Shown here one piece after another: positions 14,678 through 17,946 of a DNA stretch of 17,946 bases (its first letter is position 1; every line of letters begins with the position of its first letter). Location of the stretch: the NCBI GenBank assembly GCA_964622255.1, contig CAZUPK010000030.1, positions 1 through 17,946 of the forward strand. Reading direction: 5' to 3'. A program made the translations under genes and the position numbers. The notes below the pieces were generated by a model. The model did not search any database. It was not told where the DNA came from and worked only from the letters and a program-made list of their open reading frames with translations. This stretch comes from SZUA-1377 sp964622255 (lineage in GTDB: Bacteria; Campylobacterota; Campylobacteria; Campylobacterales; QNZT01).

Positions 14678-14701
14678 ATGAGTATAAAATATCTCATTTT
14701 T
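14678..14701 (+). terminator. Terminator of the tRNA cluster
   Basis: ATGAG (14678-14682) pairs with CTCAT (14693-14697), extended by TAT/ATA with one bulged base, followed directly by a short T-run. It lies 26 bases after tRNA-Arg. Confidence 0.5.
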
Positions 14702-14749
14702 AGAAGATAAAAATATTGACTAATTGGTGTTTGAGTTAGGAGCCATCCC

Positions 14750-14852
14750 TTAACCTCTTATTAGAGATTAAACTTAAAAGCCTTTCAAATTCAGACTCGT
14801 TGGAGTTTGCTAGTTAGGAAGCTTCTAGCTCTTTAAGCTAGAGGTGGTTCAC
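14750..14852 (+). mobile_element. Orphan IS200/IS605-like right end (omega-RNA 3' end)
   Basis: GGAAG is followed by a 9-base hairpin, CTTCTAGCT (14822-14830) and AGCTAGAGG (14836-14844) with a CTTTA loop, then TGGTTCAC ending at 14852. This layout (GGAA foot, stem-loop, TTCAC) is that of the right end of IS200/IS605 elements, which is also the 3' end of the TnpB guide RNA just before the guide. The GGAA foot could pair with TTCAC as TnpA guide and cleavage sequences do. A second small hairpin (14750-14771; CTCT/AGAG with TATT loop) lies upstream. No tnpA or tnpB frame is present, so it is a solo end, a relic or a small non-autonomous element. Assigned from pattern memory, not from a database. 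Confidence 0.45.
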
Positions 14853-14917
14853 GGAATGGGTAAGAAGGATTGTTTAGATTGTCAACCAAGCCATATTTTT
14901 TTTAGTAACGAGCGAAG

Positions 14918-15610
14918 TCAGTGCTTTGTATGTATCTTAGATAGTTTTTTATTCTTTAGTTGGTAAGTAGTGTCACTCATAGAAGCTATATTTTTATCGT
15001 GAGTAACTATAAGCATTGTTCCTCTGACACTTTTTATATATCTTATCATCTCTGTCATAACCTCTTTTGCAGTTTGGGAGTCTAAGTTTCCAGTAGGTTC
15101 ATCAGCAAATATAACACGAGGTTTTTTTGTCAGAACCCTTGCTATAGAGACTCTTTGTTGTTGTCCACCCGAAAGATCAGAAATATTTTGATGCAGAGTT
15201 TGTTCTATCTGAAACTTTTTTAAAAGTTCCATATCTATTTTTTTTTTAGATATCAAAGATGATATTTCAAGATTTTCTTTTACCGTGAAGCCTTTGAAAA
15301 GATAGTGTGACTGAAAGATGATACCTATTTCTTTTCGTCTTAATGCACCTTGCTGTCTTTTTGTTAAGCTATACAGTGAATAACCACCATAAAAAACCTC
15401 CCCTATAAGTGGTTTTAATAGGGATGAGAGTATATGTAAAAGTGTGCTTTTCCCACTACCACTCACACCAAGTATTGATACAACTTCACCCTCGTGAAGC
15501 TCTATATCCAAGTTTTCAAAGAGAGTATAGTCAAACCTATGAGAGAGATTTTTTCCAGAGATTAAAACATTTTTAAAAGTGGAAGTATTAGAAAAATCTC
15601 GAACTATCAT
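14918..15610 (-). CDS. lolD: ABC transporter ATPase, LolD/MacB-type family
   Basis: A 230-residue ATPase subunit of the LolD/FtsE/MacB class, probably LolD, which powers release of lipoproteins to LolA. Motifs: Walker A GVSGSGKST (48-56), Q-loop Gln100, signature LSGGQ (146-150), Walker B VIFADE (166-171), D-loop region GNLD, and H-loop His204. The ATG has AAGGAAGGGGGG upstream. The gene follows tsf by 25 bases and should belong to the rpsB-tsf transcript, a neighbourhood shared with Campylobacter. The membrane partner (LolC/E-like) is not in the window, so the specific substrate is inferred; FtsE- or MacB-like roles are less likely alternatives. Confidence 0.8.
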   Translation of the reverse strand: MIVRDFSNTSTFKNVLISGKNLSHRFDYTLFENLDIELHEGEVVSILGVSGSGKSTLLHILSSLLKPLIGEVFYGGYSLYSLTKRQQGALRRKEIGIIFQSHYLFKGFTVKENLEISSLISKKKIDMELLKKFQIEQTLHQNISDLSGGQQQRVSIARVLTKKPRVIFADEPTGNLDSQTAKEVMTEMIRYIKSVRGTMLIVTHDKNIASMSDTTYQLKNKKLSKIHTKH

Positions 15611-15635
15611 CTAATACCCCCCTTCCTTTTTTTAT

Positions 15636-16697
15636 TTACTTAAGTTGTGCTTCTACCTCCGAAGCAAAATCATCAGCTTTCTTTTCTATACCCTCACCAA
15701 GCTCAAATCTTTTAAACTCAACGATTTCGATATTTCCACTAAGCTCTTTTGATTTTTCCTCTATAATTTGAGAAACACTTTTTTTGTTATCGAGTGCATA
15801 GAACTGATCTAAAAGACATTTTTGTTGATCTAACAAAGTATTATCAGCAATAAATCTTTCTATCTTACCCGGAAGTATTCTATCCCAAATCTTCTCAGGT
15901 TTTCCTTCAGCTTTAAGCTCCTCTTTGATTTGCTCTTCAACTTTAGCCATAACTTCATCAGTTAGTTGAAGTTTTGAAATAAATTGAGGAACATTTTTTA
16001 GAGGTTTTCCAAGTCTTTTCAACTCTTCGTTCTCTTTTTCTATAGATTTTGCTATGCCTTCAGTCTCCTTTTCAACATAGTCTGCATCAAACTCTTCGTA
16101 GCTTAATATCTCAGGTTTTAGTGCTGCGATATGCATAGCAAGTTGTTTTAAAAACTCTTCAACTTTTTTAGCATCAGCACCACCGGTTTTAGCTTTTACT
16201 AAAACACCGATTTTTCCACCCATATGAACATAACCGTTTAGCACTTCATCATCACTAGCTTCAACTGTAACAAATCTTCTAACAACGATATTTTCACCAA
16301 TAGTTGCTATGTTTGATTTTACAAATTCTTCAAAAGTTGAACCCTCTATATTACTTGCCATTAGAGCATTGATATCTGCATAGTTACCGTTATAAACATG
16401 TTCAACTGTTTTTTTAGCAAACTCTTGAAATTTGTCATTTTTAGCAACAAAATCAGTCTCTGCATTTACTTCAACCATAGTTGCTTTTTTAGCATCATTA
16501 GAAAGCTTTATAACAACTGCACCCTCTGCTGCTATTCTGTCAGCTTTTTTACCAGCTGAAGAAAGTCCTTTTTTCTTTAGATAATCAATAGCACTTTCCA
16601 TATCACCATTTGTTTCAACAAGTGCTTTTTTACAGTCCATCATACCTGCACCGGTTTTCCCTCTTAGCTCTTTTACCATTGCTGCTGTTATAGCCAT
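15636..16697 (-). CDS. tsf: Elongation factor Ts
   Basis: The guanine-nucleotide exchange factor for EF-Tu. The 353-residue product starts with the UBA-like N-domain (MAITAAMVKELRGKTGAGMM, about 1-55) and carries the EF-Tu-contact motif TDFVAKN at 81-87. It is about 70 residues longer than E. coli EF-Ts (283), the extra length lying in the second half, as in Campylobacter relatives. It is 32 bases behind rpsB with AGGAGAAA before the ATG. Pairing with rpsB is nearly universal. Confidence 0.97.
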   Translation of the reverse strand: MAITAAMVKELRGKTGAGMMDCKKALVETNGDMESAIDYLKKKGLSSAGKKADRIAAEGAVVIKLSNDAKKATMVEVNAETDFVAKNDKFQEFAKKTVEHVYNGNYADINALMASNIEGSTFEEFVKSNIATIGENIVVRRFVTVEASDDEVLNGYVHMGGKIGVLVKAKTGGADAKKVEEFLKQLAMHIAALKPEILSYEEFDADYVEKETEGIAKSIEKENEELKRLGKPLKNVPQFISKLQLTDEVMAKVEEQIKEELKAEGKPEKIWDRILPGKIERFIADNTLLDQQKCLLDQFYALDNKKSVSQIIEEKSKELSGNIEIVEFKRFELGEGIEKKADDFASEVEAQLK

Positions 16698-16729
16698 ATT
16701 TTTCTCCTACAATAGTTCTTAAATATAAA

Positions 16730-17521
16730 TTATTCAGTATCTTGAGAGTTTTCTTTTTCACTCTCTGTTACCGCTTTTTCAATAATCTTTTGTTTTTCCT
16801 CTTCAGTTGCTTGAACTTCCTTTTCACCCTCTATATCTTCTTCCATCATAGCTTTTCCTTCATTGATAGCTTCTGCTATCTCTTTACAGAAAAGTTGAAC
16901 ACTTCTGATGGCATCATCATTTCCGGGAATAGGAAAATCAATAAGGTCAGGATCACAATTTGTATCTATAGGAGCTATGATAGGTATTTTTAAGTTGTTA
17001 GCCTCCTTGACTGCAATTTTTTCCTTTACAGTATCAACTATAAAGATCATATCAGGCATACCATTCATATTTTTTATACCACCAAGATAGTTTTCCAACT
17101 TTTGTTTTTTTCTTGAAAGCATAAGAGCCTCTTTTTTAGTAAGAAGGTCCATTTGTCCCTCTTCTTTCATCTTTTCTATGATTTCAAGTTTTCTTATAGA
17201 TTTTTTTATAGTTCGGAAGTTTGTTAACATACCACCTAACCATCTATGGTTTACATAGGGCATACCACAACTTTCGGCATACTCTTTTATTGCAGAAGTT
17301 GCCTGTTTTTTTGTTCCGACAAATAGTATAGTTTTACCCTCAGCTGCCGCATCTCTAACGATGTTATATGTATATCTAAAATATCTCAGAGTTTTTTGTA
17401 AATCTATGATGTAGATATTTTTTCTTTCACCAAAGATATAAGGTTTCATCTTTGGGTTCCATCTTCTTGTTTGATGTCCAAAATGGACACCACACTCTAA
17501 TAAATCTTTCATAGTAACCAT
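16730..17521 (-). CDS. rpsB: 30S ribosomal protein S2
   Basis: A small-subunit ribosomal protein of 263 residues from this start. MVTMKDLLECGVHFGHQTRRWNPKM opens the protein as in the family, followed by GTKKQA, HRWLGGMLTNF and PDLIDFPIPGNDDAIRS. The frame stays open to an ATG at 17566, but the ATG at 17521-17519 is right: AAGGAGAA lies six bases upstream and the family N-terminus starts there. The C-terminal 40 residues are a strongly acidic Glu/Lys tail, a common extension. First gene of the rpsB-tsf-lolD operon. Confidence 0.97.
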   Translation of the reverse strand: MVTMKDLLECGVHFGHQTRRWNPKMKPYIFGERKNIYIIDLQKTLRYFRYTYNIVRDAAAEGKTILFVGTKKQATSAIKEYAESCGMPYVNHRWLGGMLTNFRTIKKSIRKLEIIEKMKEEGQMDLLTKKEALMLSRKKQKLENYLGGIKNMNGMPDMIFIVDTVKEKIAVKEANNLKIPIIAPIDTNCDPDLIDFPIPGNDDAIRSVQLFCKEIAEAINEGKAMMEEDIEGEKEVQATEEEKQKIIEKAVTESEKENSQDTE

Positions 17522-17645
17522 AAAAAGTTCTCCTTGTATTGGTATTTTGGTTTCAAACCTCCACATCCCTTAACTAAGTTATAAAAACAGTGCTTAGCAA
17601 CCATTTCAAGGATTGGATGTGTGAGAATTTAAAGCAGGTATTATA
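17522..17645 (-). promoter_or_regulatory. Promoter -10 and structured leader of rpsB
   Basis: On the minus strand a perfect TATAAT is at 17645-17640, with no clear -35, predicting a leader of about 110 bases. Within it, CACATCC (17621-17615) pairs exactly with GGATGTG (17568-17562). Inside that, CTAAG (17597-17593) pairs with CTTAG (17578-17574). A small GGTTT/AAACC palindrome follows before AAGGAG. In other bacteria rpsB leaders bind S2 for autoregulation; that this leader does so is inference. Confidence 0.5.
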
Positions 17646-17698
17646 TAAAAATGAAATTTAAAGTTTACTTATGCCAAACAGATTAATTAGGAGAGTCC

Positions 17699-17723
17699 CA
17701 GCCAAATTTCACGAAATTTTAAA
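17699..17723 (-). repeat. Repeat A, right copy (inverted)
   Basis: Reverse complement of 116-140, identical over 25 bases, including the AAATTTCACGAAATTT palindrome. It lies between the rpsB promoter and the partial frame at the right edge. After GGCTG this copy reads GGACTCTCCT, close to the left copy's ATCTCCT. Confidence 0.6.
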
Positions 17724-17808
17724 TAATCCTTAAATAACTGATGTTACGCATAAAACAATTTTAAGGTATAATGTTAGCTGAGAGTTATCAAATATTATAC
17801 AATTAATT

Positions 17809-17822
17809 CTCACTCCACGACA
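17809..17822 (-). repeat. Repeat B, right copy (half only, inverted)
   Basis: Reverse complement reads tgtcgtggagtgag, identical to 187-200. The agcaaatattgtt arm of the other two copies is not found at the matching position. The repeat forms the last codons and stop of the open frame that runs in from the right edge. Confidence 0.55.
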
Positions 17823-17946
17823 CCCCCACCTTCATTCCTTGTACTAACCCTTAACCTCACTTTTTCAAAATTACTTTTTAGTATATTTACCATCAAAAGA
17901 AACTCTTCTTTTTTTATTCTCCAATTAACCAATACATTCTTTAACC
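17810..17946 (-). CDS. Possible 3' end of an unrecognised gene (partial)
   Basis: A minus-strand frame is open from the right edge to TGA 17812-17810, giving 44 residues ending in RVSTRNEGGGVVE. The product is basic in its middle part. I do not recognise it, and the end coincides with repeat B, so it may be the C-terminus of a gene or an open stretch within a repeat. About 165 bases separate it from the rpsB promoter; that gap holds repeat A and a possible plus-strand TATAAT at 17767-17772. Confidence 0.25.
   Translation of the reverse strand, partial: LKNVLVNWRIKKEEFLLMVNILKSNFEKVRLRVSTRNEGGGVVE

Noticed and set aside
14702..14852. Signal recognition particle RNA, tmRNA or 6S RNA
   Set aside because: None of the conserved loops or tag-coding sequence is visible; the IS605-like end fits better.
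17522..17566. Longer rpsB start at 17566
   Set aside because: The added 15 residues do not match the family, and a strong ribosome-binding site precedes the ATG at 17521-17519.
187..17822. Repeat B as a CRISPR repeat
   Set aside because: There are only three copies, in both orientations and thousands of bases apart, with no spacers and no cas genes.

Overview
The window looks like chromosomal DNA from a Campylobacterota (Epsilonproteobacteria) member. It is very AT-rich. The run tig-clpP-GGDEF protein-def-comM-nnr-purN-thiG, an EF-Ts of about 350 residues, and an ABC ATPase directly behind rpsB-tsf all fit that phylum. A free-living Sulfurimonas- or Arcobacter-like relative is plausible, but the genus cannot be read from this sequence.

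Layout. (1) 1-97: the 3' end of an unrecognised plus-strand gene. (2) 98-3576: an accessory-looking block. A minus-strand operon encodes an adenosylcobalamin-dependent glutamate mutase: small B12 subunit mutS, large catalytic subunit mutE and ASKHA-fold partner mutL, with overlapping stop and start codons. In front of mutS is the scar of an MNT/HEPN (mntA-hepT) toxin-antitoxin pair: the antitoxin N-terminus runs out of frame into the toxin C-terminus, whose stop overlaps the mutS start. A bipartite repeat (agcaaatattgtt, 6 bp, then tgtcgtggagtgag or a close variant) lies on both sides of this block. (3) 3577-4730: small palindromes, a tiny ORF, and ferrochelatase hemH. (4) 4848-6194: minus-strand nfo (endonuclease IV) and a small lipoprotein gene. 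(5) 6298-14071: a long plus-strand run covering protein folding and turnover (tig, clpP, def), a degenerate GGDEF protein, DNA uptake (comM), NAD(P)HX repair (nnr), purine synthesis (purN) and thiazole synthesis (thiG). (6) 14101-14701: a promoter, a leader hairpin, five tRNA genes (Pro, His, Arg, Leu, Arg) and a terminator. (7) 14702-14917: a gene-free stretch holding what looks like an IS200/IS605-type right end, i.e. the 3' end of a TnpB omega RNA, without tnpB. (8) 14918-17645: minus-strand rpsB-tsf-ABC ATPase (LolD-like), with a structured leader and a good -10 box. (9) 17646-17946: second copies of the dispersed repeats seen at the left end, and a minus-strand open frame cut by the window edge.

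Most of the window is conserved housekeeping content. No clearly new system is visible. The parts worth a second look are the mobile-looking glutamate mutase block with its toxin-antitoxin scar, the dispersed intergenic repeats, the orphan IS605-like end beside the tRNA cluster, and the folded rpsB leader.
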